Source: Apis mellifera (taxonomy: Eukaryota > Arthropoda > Insecta > Hymenoptera > Apidae). From it: a stretch of 64,000 bases of DNA. This document shows, one piece after another, positions 26,201 through 38,742 of this stretch. The stretch is from the NCBI RefSeq assembly GCF_003254395.2, contig NC_037651.1, positions 3,348,001 through 3,412,000 of the forward strand, written 5' to 3'. The position numbers and the translations under genes were made by a program. Under the pieces are notes generated by a model. The model did not search any database, was not told the DNA's origin, and worked only from the letters and a program-made list of their open reading frames with translations. Position 1 is the stretch's first letter; each line of letters opens with the position of its first letter.

Positions 26201-29200
26201 ATAGCGCCTATTGTTGAAAGTTTAACTTATTTAATAATAAAACAAAAAATGATATTTGGTTTGTTGTCTGAAACAATGTAGTGCACGTGTCATTTCTTTT
26301 TTTTTTTCTGGAAAAAAAATGGAAAAATAAGTTTTGCCCCCAGAGAGATTTGAACTCTCGACCCCTGGTTTACAAGACCAGTGCTCTAACCCCTGAGCTA
26401 TGGAGGCTCACGGTTAGGTACGTCTTGAAAATCGTATATAACGCCAGACATTCTTCTTATATATTCTTCGAAGAATTTTCAATTAAATATAAAAACTTTA
26501 AACTAAATTAATAATTATTTCTATTAATATAATTTAATATAAGGTAATTTTCATTAAAAATTGAAAAAACCAATAACACTTAGTTAAACGCGTATATAAT
26601 ACGATTAAAAAATTCAAATTATGTTAATTTGAATTTGATAAAAAAAAATTGTTATTATTAAATTGCAAATATATTTTATAATATAAATCATTCATGATAA
26701 TTTAGAATACAATACGTATATAATTTAAAAAAATAATGATATAGATGATATAATAATTGATTTATAATAAAATTATATTATAAAATATAATATAATTTTG
26801 CAAAATAAATAACAATTTATTTTTAAATAAAAATAATATATATTTATATCAAAGAAAATATTACTAATACTATAAAGTATGTATATTTGGTTAATTAAAA
26901 GTTAATGATTTCCATTATAATACAACTTTACCTAGTAAAATTATAATTAAAATATATATTCCACGTATTAAGATAATAATTTCATATTTCTTTTCATCTC
27001 GTTTGATAAAATGTTCAAAAACTCTTTAGAGACCACTTAATCCGTGCATTATCAATGCTTTGTTCTTTGATTTCACGAATTGATTTTTTCAACACAAAAG
27101 GATAATTGAAAAGAACAAATTAACAATATATTTCGCTTTAATTCCTGAAAATTCTTTGATTATCGCATTCATAATACATTATCATTACTGATTTTAATTA
27201 GTTAAAATAATTATTAACCAAAAGATTTTTAAATAATTGATACATATCGAAATATATATTCAATTATTTCTAGAATAATTAAAATATCTGACGTTATATT
27301 ACGAATTATTTTCCTTAACTTCAAAAGATATCGAAACTTTAATTATAATATCTCTAAATAAAAATACCAAAAAGTACATCTAGTATCTATTTGCAATCCC
27401 ATAATTTTCACAAAATGAACAATCAAAGTATACATTTGAAAAAGAAAAAAAAAAGAGAGAAATATCAAATATCATTTATCCCTTTTATTAAAAAAAAAAA
27501 AAAGAAAGAAAGAAATTCCGATTTATAAATCACAATTACTGAAATTTTACGCTTTCTTTCCATGATCTCTAAATGAAAATAACGTTAGCTCAATAGGTTA
27601 AGTCGATGACCCGAAGCACTTGAACTTTTAACCCGTGATCCCTCGGTAATGCGATAAAATCCCACAGGATTTATCGTGGTGGCTGCCTGCGTAATGACCT
27701 TCGAGGCCCGTGACAACGCTGCCAAAGTGGTTCCGGCCCGTTTCCGCTTTAATCAAACGTCGACAATAAAAAATACGAGGAATCAACGGAACCGTAGATC
27801 CACGTCTAGTCAAACGACGAAATGGGATCATCAATTAGGCGTGTTCAAAGTGAACAGAAGTCCGAGCCCGAGCATACACGAGGTCTCGAGGAAACAATTG
27901 ACCGCGGAGTTCATGCAGTTTTCGAAAGAATTGAACGAGAAACAGGCTGGCCACTCGATCAAGAAGAGCCCCAGCGCGCCAACTTTGATAGAGAAAAAAT
28001 CACCGCGTAAAAGAACATCGAAGTACGCTGGATGCGCTTTATTAAATCCGGAATTATTGCAGAGACATGCCCTTTCCGTTGACAATCCGAGCTACAGCCC
28101 TCACCAGGTATTGATAAAAAGATAATAAGAGAGAAATTTTGTAAAAATCTTTTTTTAAAATTAATTAGATTTGTAATAATTATTAGGATGATAATATTTT
28201 TTTTTTAATATTTAATGGAATGATTATTGGAAATGATGTTAAAGTATTTGTTAACAACAAATCTTAGGAAATATATGAACCTTCAAATTGAAGGTTTATT
28301 TGCCGAGTAAAGCTAACTATACGAATAACATTTTGAATAATTCAGTTAGGATAAAACTTCATTCAATATTGAGACAAAATTTGATTCATCTCTAACTCTA
28401 CAATAAATTATCTTCGTATGTTTTGCTCTTAAATTGAGCTTTGAATTGATTTCAAATATGTACAATTTAAATATTTAACGTTTGAATATAAAAGTTTACG
28501 CGTTTATTACATGTATCTCTTGGTATGCAGATAAGATAAGACCCGTATGAAGTGAAACCGGCATAAAACCCGTTTGACTGTTCATAAATTGCTTTATGAT
28601 TTTTTTTTTTTTACAATGAGAATTAAAAAGCAAAAGTTAACGAACGAGATAAACCTTGAAGATAAACAAAGAAAATAAATAAACTCTCAAAGAATAGATG
28701 TAACGTGCAACACTTGTACAAATATTAAATATCACATGTTGAATAATTTTTTAATAATTTATTGCTATTAATTTAGATTAAAAATTGTATCATATAGAAA
28801 ATCAAACATTCTACGTTATATTTTTATATAATTATTTTGCGTTAATTATGGAATCATTTTATAAAATCATATTATTTTAATTACACTTAATTTTGTACAA
28901 ATTTCCTCTATCATTTATTTGTCAATCACGTACCTGATCAAGGTAATTTTCTGAATAGGTCAGCAGAGAAAGTTTGGATCAGCAAAAGATGGGAGGAAGC
29001 CAGGTTTCAATGGCGATGGATTTGCACATTCCTAATAAAGGTCCAGTTACGTTGAAAGTTAAAGATAGATCGGACACGGCGAGACGTCATCAACTGCTTC
29101 GACAAACGAAAGTTGATTACGTGGAAGAAGTTGATGAAGCTGTTAAATCACCGACTGGTCGCGGTTACTCGCCTAAATTATCAGGTTGGTCGCGAAAATC

Positions 29201-30459
29201 TTATCCGCCCGATGATGAATATTTAACCAGCTACGGAATTATTTACGTACAGGTGCCTATAGCAAATACCCGGACGATTTTGTGCCGAGGAAAAGAAACT
29301 CGATAGATATAAAATTATTAGAAGAATTGACAGCGTCGAAAGATCTTACGAAAATATCGCCTAGAGATTTTCGTAAAATCTCTTCGCCGAGCTTCCATAA
29401 AATGTCATTCGACAAGAGTGGAAGTGATCGCAGAATCGAGAGAAGCATGGGCCAGCGTAAAGCCAGCCTTGAATTCAGGAAAAGTCCCGACTTTCGAAGG
29501 GGAGATTACAGGTAACGTTACGATTTATGCACGTTTAAACTTGGAAATAAACAATCCTTTCCTTTCTTTTTAATAGTTATTAATTTAAAAAAAGAATAAT
29601 TTTTCACATTCTTATAATTTTAAATTTAATTTTCCTGCTAATTCGAGAGAGAGAAATTAAATTTAACCATCTTTTACGTAAAATATAAAATACATAATAA
29701 TTCTTAGTCAATCTAATTTAAACTTGTATTTCTCCCTTCTTTTAATATCAATTCTTATTATTAAACATTATAATAATAATTGATAATTAAAAAGAACAAT
29801 TGGAAAGTATAAATGAAAATGTTTGATAAATTTATCCCAGGAAATTGTCAGTGGACAGATTCAGTATCGATTGCGCTAAATACCTATCCGACGATGTGGA
29901 AATGAGATCAAGGGCGAGCAGCGGTGACAATCTGAGAAGACAACGGCAACCGAAACTGCATCATTCCAGATCGGATGACAATAAGAGGGCGTCGTTCGAA
30001 AGGCAGCAGAAAGACGCTCAATCGAGCCGATACTCTTTGAACACGCAAGCGGTCATCGAGAGTGGGGGATCAGAGGCCGAATTCAAGTATTTCACGGCAA
30101 CGTCACTTGACACGGAGGAAAGTCGCGCTGACAATTCAGACGACAGCCACGCGATCGATATAGATATAGAACAGATAGCGGCTAATGTGCCGTCCGACGG
30201 GCCGACGGAAGCCGATGCCTTGCTCGAGGAACCTGAATTAGAGAACGTGGCCGAAACCGACGTTGAGAGGTATGAGACGACGTTGGATGAGACTGAAACG
30301 AGGTACGATGAAGCTGCATTGAGAAGGAAAAATTTAATACCTGACGATCAGAGATCGAAGAGACAGGGGAAAAGTAATATACGTAACATGGATGAAAGAT
30401 TGGACGATTTTGTGAAAGGCAAAGAGACGATATTGTACATAAAAGAGCAGGAGATTTAG
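23296..30459 (+). CDS. TMEM200-like: TMEM200-like (DUF2371) two-pass membrane protein, 617 aa
   Basis: Seven coding exons join in phase: 23296-23370, 24905-25007, 25667-25798, 27668-28107, 28959-29184, 29253-29511, 29841-30459 (TAG). The first membrane segment is residues about 43-60 (LGIGLLLMLLGACMATIG). A luminal or extracellular loop with NLT, NES and NLS sequons follows. The second segment is about 96-115 (GPIVMGVGGFIVVAACVMTF) followed by EARD, the pattern I recall for vertebrate TMEM200A-C (GPxIMGxGIF...ENRD). The remaining about 500 residues are Ser/Arg/Glu-rich, probably disordered and cytosolic. Molecular function of the family is not established. The start is the only ATG in the short first exon, just after a likely acceptor, so 5' UTR exons lie upstream. 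The donor CAG|GTTGGT is weak but used twice, at exons 1 and 5. Poly(A) candidates are AATAAA at 30507-30512 and 31079-31084. Exons 1-4 are secure; the 68-nt fifth intron is inferred from phase. Confidence 0.88.
25149..25282. mobile_element. TTAA-flanked short inverted-repeat element (piggyBac-type MITE candidate)
   Basis: Begins TTAA-CTCTTTCGTTAC (25149-25164) and ends GTAACGAAAGAG-TTAA (25267-25282). The termini are exact 12-bp inverted repeats and each is flanked by TTAA, the target site duplicated by piggyBac-family transposases. The 134-bp total and AT-rich, non-coding interior fit a non-autonomous MITE. It lies in the second intron of the TMEM200-like gene, between its exons 2 and 3. A single copy in the window cannot prove mobility. 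Confidence 0.55.
26336..26407 (-). tRNA. tRNA-Thr (anticodon UGU)
   Basis: On the minus strand 72 nt fold into a full cloverleaf. Acceptor stem GCCTCCA pairs with TGGGGGC, with one G-U pair. The D arm is GCTC...GAGC, the anticodon stem is CTGGT/ACCAG with loop CTTGTAA (anticodon TGT), the variable loop is GGGTC, and the T arm is GAGAG-TTCAAAT-CTCTC. CCA is not encoded, as usual in eukaryotes. Downstream on the minus strand, T-runs corresponding to A-runs at about 26312-26329 give a Pol III terminator. The gene sits antisense inside the third intron of the TMEM200-like gene. Internal A and B boxes are present in the D and T arms. Confidence 0.95.
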
Positions 30460-33400
30460 AAGAAAGACTATCGATCATCGTCTGATCTAGTATATGAGAT
30501 TGTAATAATAAAACGTGTATTGCGACTGCCTCGAATGATTCGAGGGAAGATTTTTGAAAAATGTTCGAATTTTCCAAAGTTAAGTACACGTTTAATAGGA
30601 TATTGAAAAATTGATAAATTTATTGTATCCAAGTTGATACAGCCAATTTGTTGTTTGATAACGAATATATTTGTTAAAGAAAAAAAAAAAAAGAATTAAA
30701 TATTTATAATATTCGAGGTATAAAATTCAATGAACATTGCGCAAATTGTATAAAATAATGATCACGTTTAGAAAGGATAGATAGTTTATTATGTGGCAGT
30801 TTGTTACGATTGCATTTTTACATAGTGGAATTTAAACGAAATTTGAAACAAATGTGATGGAACGAGTACGAAGAATTATTAAAAACGATACTTTTCGAGC
30901 GAATAAATGTTCTTATTAATAAAATTCGCTCCGAATTGTTATAATTTCTTTTTATAATCGTTTCCTATTGTATTTCGTTTTGCGATTATTCGAATAATTA
31001 AATTAATCTTCTCTGATTAATATTAAATACAGTAATACGCGATGATACATGCTCAATGATCTCAATCACATTAGTGTAAATAAAGTTTAATATAGTTTAT
31101 CGCGGATTGTATTTCGTTGCAAGACAATCATTTTTTCGAAAGAAAATTACTTTCCTCGCGAGAGAAAAAAAAAAACATGATAAATATAAAAAAAAATTTG
31201 CCGCACTGATGACAAATAATAAAATATACATACCTTCTTATGTGATCCGTTGATCTGTACAAAATTAATAATATTTATAATGAAGAAATACATAATAGAA
31301 ATTATGTTGAAATCGCGAAACATATTTCTGCCCAAGATTATTATAGCCTTCTGCATATGTACGAACAATTTCGTCATTGTTTATGACGAAAAAAATAAAG
31401 CGAAGAGACGATCGTGAATTGATTCGCGCTGATTCATCCGATTATTCGAGCTATTTCAAACTTGGCGATGTATCAAAAGTTAAAAATATTTAATATGAAC
31501 TATAACGCAAACACGTAGCATAAATTTTTAACAAACTCGAAATATCTAGAAAATAAAATTGAAAAACAATGCAAATCTTACGAACTATTTGCAATGATTC
31601 TTGAAATTTTACTAAAAGCAGCTATTTTCCAGTTTTTAAAGCTTTCAATATATATATATATATCGTATTACCACTTTTTAATCTAAACTATAATGCTATG
31701 ACTGCTAAAAAGAAAATAACAGAATGTATCAATGTTTCAAATAACATTTTTCTCGAAAAGTTATACGATTAAAAGATAAAATTTTAAGAACCATGCTAAG
31801 AAAAATCAATGTGTATTTATTCATATGACATGGTTTTTTCATTATATCATACCAAACGTATATACGATCATTATACAATGTTGAAACATCTCTAATAACA
31901 TATTTTACAAAAGTTCAATAATTCGAAAATAGAATTAACTATCAAGAACTTTCTTATTCTATTGTTAAACCGTTTCACGTAATTGAATAGCCATAAATTG
32001 TGGCCTATTTCATTATATCAGATGTCGAAATCGATCTTTCAGATTCGATAAAAAATACTTTTTTCTTAGATAATATAACGAGAACGAAAGAATCAATGGA
32101 TTTTATATGTATTTGAATCGAGTATAAATAAAAAAAAAAAAAAAAGAAATCTAGCAAAAAATGACAATCTATTAACGTCGAGTGATATATATGCATTGTT
32201 TAAAAAAAAAAAATGAAAAGGTTTAGTCAAATGATAATAAAAGAATCTATTTTTATATTTCTGCTACGATATGATGATTGAATTGATGAAATACGATTGA
32301 ACATATTAAATCATCGTAAGATGAAATCACGTTCTAGTTTAATTTATTTTTAGTACAAATAATACACATTTGAAATCAGCGAAAGAAGCGATTTTATGCG
32401 CGAAGAAACTTCCTCGTTTATTTTCATTCGACATTTTGCACTAAAAATTGATAATGAAAAGATAAAATATTCAAAAATATTTTCTTGACAAACGAAATAA
32501 AACGAAAAGAGACGAAATGCGTTTATTCAGAAAACAAAAATTGTTTGTTATTCGAGTTTGAATGGACCAATGTTTAACAAAAAAAATATACGTATAAAAA
32601 TGATAATTGAATGATAATACATATTTGGAAGATTGCTTCTCTGACTCGGTCTAATATTTCACGCCCAATTATTATGTACATATGTATAATATACTTGAGA
32701 AATTATTTATTAAATAATAAATAATACATTATGTACATATTTATTTTTAGAAGCTAAAATTTAACAATTTTTTACTTCTACATTGTCACGAGATTCAAAT
32801 ATTGTTACCTTTCTTTATGATGAAACAAATTTTTTAATTCTTTTTCAATAAAATTATTAAAATTCATTTAATAAAAACAAAATATTTGTGTTTTTTTTTT
32901 CTAAACTTGAGTATGGATAAATATTAATAAATATTATCTTTTAAAATTTGATTTTATATATCTACATAATATAATTTTAATTATTGAAAATTATATGTAT
33001 ATTAAATATGAGAATGCTATGTTAATTATTTACGTCAATATCGTATAAATATATAGGAAATATTTAATTAATAATTAACAAAAAAAACATAATCAAACTG
33101 TGATGAAATTGTAAGTAAATAAAAGTTACTAATAGTAGTATGGATTACTTGCTATCATAGTTAGTGCTGCTATATTTGAGGCAATATTTATAGATATACA
33201 ATATATAACATAAATTCAAGAAAAATTACGTATGATAAAATTATAAACGATTTAAAGATACTCATGAAATACACAATCAATGATAATTTCATATATTTAT
33301 TATTAAATAATTTAAAAACGCGTTTAAAAATCAATTTCTTAAAAATTGAATGATATATGGTAATGTTGATATGTATGGTAGTATTAAAATATATTTTAAT

Positions 33401-34490
33401 ATGCATTTGTTAAAATTAAGAACTATTTTTTTTATTAATTAAAAAATATTTCTGATAAATCTAAAAAAAGTTATCTCGATACTATATGTATATAATATAT
33501 TATCTTCTATATTATCTCTTTGTAAAATATCTTTATATTAAAATGAAGGCAATAAATATGCAATATACAAACAATATTTCAAAAGCATAATTTTTAAAGA
33601 AAATCATTATTTTTTCAAAGTTATATTTGAATAATAAAAAAAACATATCCAGAAAAATTGAATTTGTCAAAAATTTAAATATATTTATATAAAATTATTC
33701 AAGTGTAATCAAGAGTATCTTTTGCAGCACTAACAATGTTCTTTACTTAATATAAATGGTTTTGTTGTAATCCAATTGTATATTTAGCAAATGCGTTGAA
33801 ATAAATGAATATCGCTGTAAGATTCAATGTAATCTTTGCATGCTGATTGTTGTAAAGTCTCAATAAAACAACTTTCAAATATTATTCGTATATGAATATA
33901 TTTTTTTGAAATAAAAAGTAAAAATAAAAATTTAAGCGCGAAATATTTGTCTCATTCTATACTTTCAGTTGATAAAAAGTACTCACCGATTGCGGCGTCC
34001 TCTCTCTATGCTTTCTTCTTAGGTCATCTCTGGTAAAAAGAATTCAACTAATCCAGCGATCGTTAATATGATTGATTTTTTCATATTTTTTTCAGCCTGT
34101 AATATATAAATGAATTAAATTAGTATTAATATTATATTTGTATTTTCAATTTATATTAACAAAATTTCTAACTTAAAATTATATTCTATAAACCAAACAA
34201 AGATATCAAATCAAAGCAAAAAAAAATAAAATGTGCAAATATAACATATAATTAATCATCAATAAAGAATTCAATAAATAAAAATTTAATTAGAATTCAA
34301 ATTAATTTGAATTTTTATAGTTTTTTAAGCAATTAATTAATCAACAAAAGAATTCTTAAATTCTTATATAATTAAAAAATTATATAATTGTATAATTATT
34401 AATATAATGCTACATATACATTAATTTTTATAAAACAATATGAAAATATGTCGGTAGAGTAGAGGTTGTATATTTCTACAATAGCATATT
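30460..34490. other. TMEM200-like 3' UTR and AT-rich intergenic sequence
   Basis: The first about 0.6 kb is likely 3' UTR of the TMEM200-like gene (AATAAA at 30507-30512 and 31079-31084). The rest is very AT-rich with no conserved coding sequence. Two minus-strand splice-bounded segments, 31234-31254 and 33987-34096, are listed as findings; neither is assigned to a known gene. Confidence 0.5.
33987..34096 (-). other. Exon-like segment with 21-codon hydrophobic ORF (unassigned)
   Basis: On the minus strand the sequence reads TTATATATTACAG|GCTGAAAA... to ...CAATCG|GTGAGTA, i.e. a good acceptor and a near-ideal donor 110 nt apart. Inside is an ATG frame (complement 34019-34084) with product MKKSIILTIAGLVEFFLPEM-T, then a stop. 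The segment lies about 0.4 kb from the Sans promoter region in divergent orientation, so it could be a 5' exon of an antisense or divergent transcript. No homologue recognised. Confidence 0.3.
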
Positions 34491-34862
34491 GAACACTAGG
34501 TGGCGGTTAGTATTCGCATGGGGGTATCGGTACAGGTGAGCGACGGCGGGAACTGAAGTAAGAGCGAGAGAGAACTTATCAAATTAATGGTTGAAAGCAA
34601 GATAGAGTTGGTGAGGGGCCACAGAACATCGTCGAAGTAATACCTTCGTTCGTTTGAGCAGTACACTGCTAGACGCCATACTCTGCGCTTGTGATTTTTT
34701 TACTGTCTAAAAAAAAAAATAAAAAAAAATATGTAGAATCTATGAATCTCGCATTCATTGTTATTAAAAGTGATTTTTATTAAAAAAGTGCCAAAAAATT
34801 TTGTTTTCAGTAATGATGTTTTGCCATCGGTAACAAAAATTTCTAAAGGATCAAGGAACAGA
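34490..34862 (+). promoter_or_regulatory. Sans promoter and 5' UTR region
   Basis: A GC-richer island in very AT-rich surroundings, directly upstream of the Sans start codon. It holds a CTCF-like core, CACTAGGTGGCGG at 34494-34506. A consensus donor CAG|GTGAGC (after 34535) and an acceptor TTTTCAG (before 34811) suggest a possible 5' UTR intron of 275 nt. The segment 34811-34862 contains a tiny upstream ORF (ATGATGTTTTGCCATCGGTAA). The transcription start is not determined. Confidence 0.5.
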
Positions 34863-36418
34863 ATGACGTCCGAACGGTTTCACAAGTAAGTTTCCTTTTA
34901 TACAACAGACTTTGTACATACCTTTCCAAATTTTCATATTTTTATTTTTTTATCAATACGCATTTTTTATATTACAATAAGATATCTATCTAAGACCCAG
35001 GAAGTAGAGAAATGTCGAAGAACCAGGTTCTTGTCTCTGGTTAAAGTGAAAAAATGACATGCCTGGTTAACCATGAGAACGAAGTATTGCACTTTGAAAT
35101 CTTGATCACCGACTGCAATTCAATAGGAGATCAGTTAGAGAAATTCATTGTTTCATAATCAGCATAATATTATGATTCATAAGACTTATTAATTTTATAT
35201 AAATATTTTTCTCTTTTTCAGGAATTATTAAAAACTGATATAAAAAATAACTTTAATTATTCAATTTTTAAAATTACTGTATTATTTACTAATATAAATT
35301 AGTAATATCTTTAAACTTAACTCAATATTACATCAATTGATTTATTACATTATTCGTTCAACTTCATGAATGCTAATGAAACTTTTTGTAATAAAATTGT
35401 CATTTAATTCAAATAATATAATTAATTGTTGAATGAAAGAATTCAAAAAAATTTTAAATGTCTACTTACCTAAAAAGGCACAATATTTATGATTCTACAC
35501 TATCTCATCGGTATATGTACATCACGCCGCGCGTGCGGAATTTATGCATGAGAACACCTTTGCTTTTATTTGATTCAGCACGAAGATTTATCACCCAATT
35601 CACTTCTACGAATACTAGGTATACATAGCACTTTTGAATATCATCTTTCACTGAAAAAATATTCATTTAATTAAGAGATAATAATTTATTTCAATAGAAA
35701 TATTTAATAAACTAAATCATTATTTTAAAATTAATATAATATATATAAATTGGTTATAATTATATATATCTTTAAAATTAATTAAAATTAATTATTCTAA
35801 CTTGAAAAATATAACAATCAAGAGATTCATTTTATATAATGAAGATAAAATATTCTTTTTTCTTACTCATACTTTCATTTAAGTAAAATAAATACATAAT
35901 AAATAAATATGTTAAAATGATTTATAATATAAAAAATTATAATATATCTTAATTATAAAATGTTAGATATATAATATTTTCACTAATTCTTTCACTATCA
36001 TTTCTTATTTAGAATTTTCTTCTAATTTTTTATGGGTATATTCTAAGTAAATCAATAATTAAATTTATAAAAATCTGTAGAATAAAATATAATGAAGTAA
36101 TTAAATATTTAAAAATGTATATATATAAATTTTGAACATTGTATGTGTATAAGTATGTAAAATCTTATATATAGTAAGTATATAAAATTTCTTAATTAGA
36201 GAAAAATTAATTAAAGGAAGAAAACTCGAACGAAAGAGAAAACTATGATATAGTGTATCATATTATTAATCTAGTACTAGATATGCAGTTTAATTCAAAA
36301 GTAAAAGAAATTTATGAAAAAAACAATTTGTAAATATAAATGTTTTAAACAGAAAAATATATCTACAATGAATTAAACTAATTATTCAAAAAATTAATAA
36401 CATTTTAATGAAAGATAA

Positions 36419-36458
<40 letters not shown>

Positions 36459-38688
36459 TCTATAGAGAGAAAAAAATCTTTTAATAGTATTTTGTATATG
36501 ATTATTTGAATATAATTGTTTCCTCTATAGAGCTGCACGCGATGGCGCCTTAGACATCTTAAAAGAAACAACAAAAAAGGATTGTAACGCACGGGATGAC
36601 GGAGGAATGACCCCTACATTATGGGCAGCCTTTGAAGGTCATATAGATGCTCTGAGACTGCTCGTCGCCAGAGGGTATGCTCGCAAAACTATTTACTTAT
36701 AAACATATTCTAGAAACATGTGTAGATAGAATTTTCTAAAAGTATTCTTTTTACGTATTACAATTAATAATTGTGAAAAAAAGATTTTATTATTGTATAA
36801 ATTTTATTTATTAATATATATGCTTGCATAAACTTACCATATTATTTGCACTAACTCATAAATAACAAAATTCTTGATCACAAAAATGTAACTTGTATAA
36901 TCCCGCAATGAGGTTATTATTTTTTGGCGCCACTATATAACTTTTCTTATTTGAGCAGTGCTTTCCGCGGTTAAATCACTTACGCATGCGCAGAATCTAT
37001 AATTTTAATAACAAGCTTATCCACAATATATTCCATAATATATTCTACTTTAAAATAATAAAAATGTACATTTTTTTGAAATTTATTTCTGTATTTCAAA
37101 AAAAATTATTTAACTAAAATTAAATATTCTGATATGATGAATTATAATGAATTTAATCTTACCGTATTATATTGTGAATTTAAAAATTTCTTTAAAATTT
37201 CTATTTCGAATTTAGTAATATAATACTTAAATAAAAAGATTTTTTAAGAAAATTAGAATTTCATGCGAAAGTTAAAAAGTTTACACATATCTCTAGTTAA
37301 CCTTGAAAGTCACATGTAAATTAAATACGAGGTCGTTGTGGTTAGTGAACACGAAAATTTTAACAATACTTCGTATGTATGACATTCACGAAACATTGAA
37401 AAAGTTACATTAATCAGTGTAACGTTGATTACTTTTAAAATATATCTAAGATTAGAACGTAGTTTCCTTCTTTTTTAATTACGTATGCGTATTGTATATA
37501 CGAGAATGTTCTATTAAAAGTTGACAGATGTGTGAAACCGGAAATATATGGTATAATCTGGCATCTATCGACCCTACAAACGGAAATTACGGCCAAGCGA
37601 GCACTGATGAAAAACAATCGAATACGAATGGAACAAAATGCAAGGGAACGGAATGAAATGAAACAGGGGAACGAGGAATTGTTATACTACCCATGTATAT
37701 GCCTATATAACTGTAACTAATTATTTAAAATCATTTCTCAATTTTAAGGTTTTTTAACAAAAATATTCACTTACCTATTTTAAAGATGACTTTTCAATAA
37801 ATTTGGAAAATACAAATACAATTATTTGGAAATAAAAGAAAAATAATTGATAATTTCGATCACTAACATGAACACAACCACTTTCCACCGCTGTATTCGA
37901 AATACTACTGAAATGCATCAGAAAGTACTACTTTAGTCAAAATTAATATAATTTTTAGTCAAAATTAATATTTATAACTAATTGCAAAAAATATAATTTA
38001 TAAAATATGAAGAAAATAAATAAATGAAAATCACATTTTTAATTAATCTTCAAGATAAAAGTAAATATATGTGGAAAATATAAATCATTAAAAAGTAAAT
38101 CATATGAATTACATATGTACTAAATTTAAATATTTTCAAATACGTTAAAAGAACAAAATTCGAAAATTTAAAATCTAATATAATATAAAATAATCGTGTT
38201 TCATATTGTATTTTATTATTATAATTTATTATTATTTACGTTATTATGCATGGATAGTAAACGATTTAATATGGTATACATAATACCATAATATATAGCA
38301 TAAATATATTTAATGGAATACCAATAAAATTTTATTATTATTTGTTTCAATTTTAAATATAATTCATGTCGAATCATAGAAATTTTATAACGATATATTA
38401 TTTCATAAAATTAGTAATGATTCGTGAATAAGCGACATAAGAGCTAAAAGATAGCACGTGCCCTATTGTAAATAAGATCATATATCGTTCGACTGGCTTC
38501 AGTGTGGTCGACGAACGATAGAAATTCGATATAAGACCTGCTATCCTTCCGGAACTTTGTTCCGTTTGTGTGACATCGCGTGACAGGATATGATGGTACA
38601 AAACTCATTTATTTCATTGTTTTCACAGGACAAATTCCTTATAGAAAAAATATTTATTTTCAAAAATAATAATTACAAAAACATAAAA

Positions 38689-38742
<54 letters not shown>

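Noticed and set aside
26281..26511. 76-aa open frame (CPQRDLNSRPLVYKTS...)
   Set aside because: It is a translation across the minus-strand tRNA-Thr gene.
30182..30589. 135-aa minus-strand open frame
   Set aside because: Antisense shadow of the last TMEM200-like exon.
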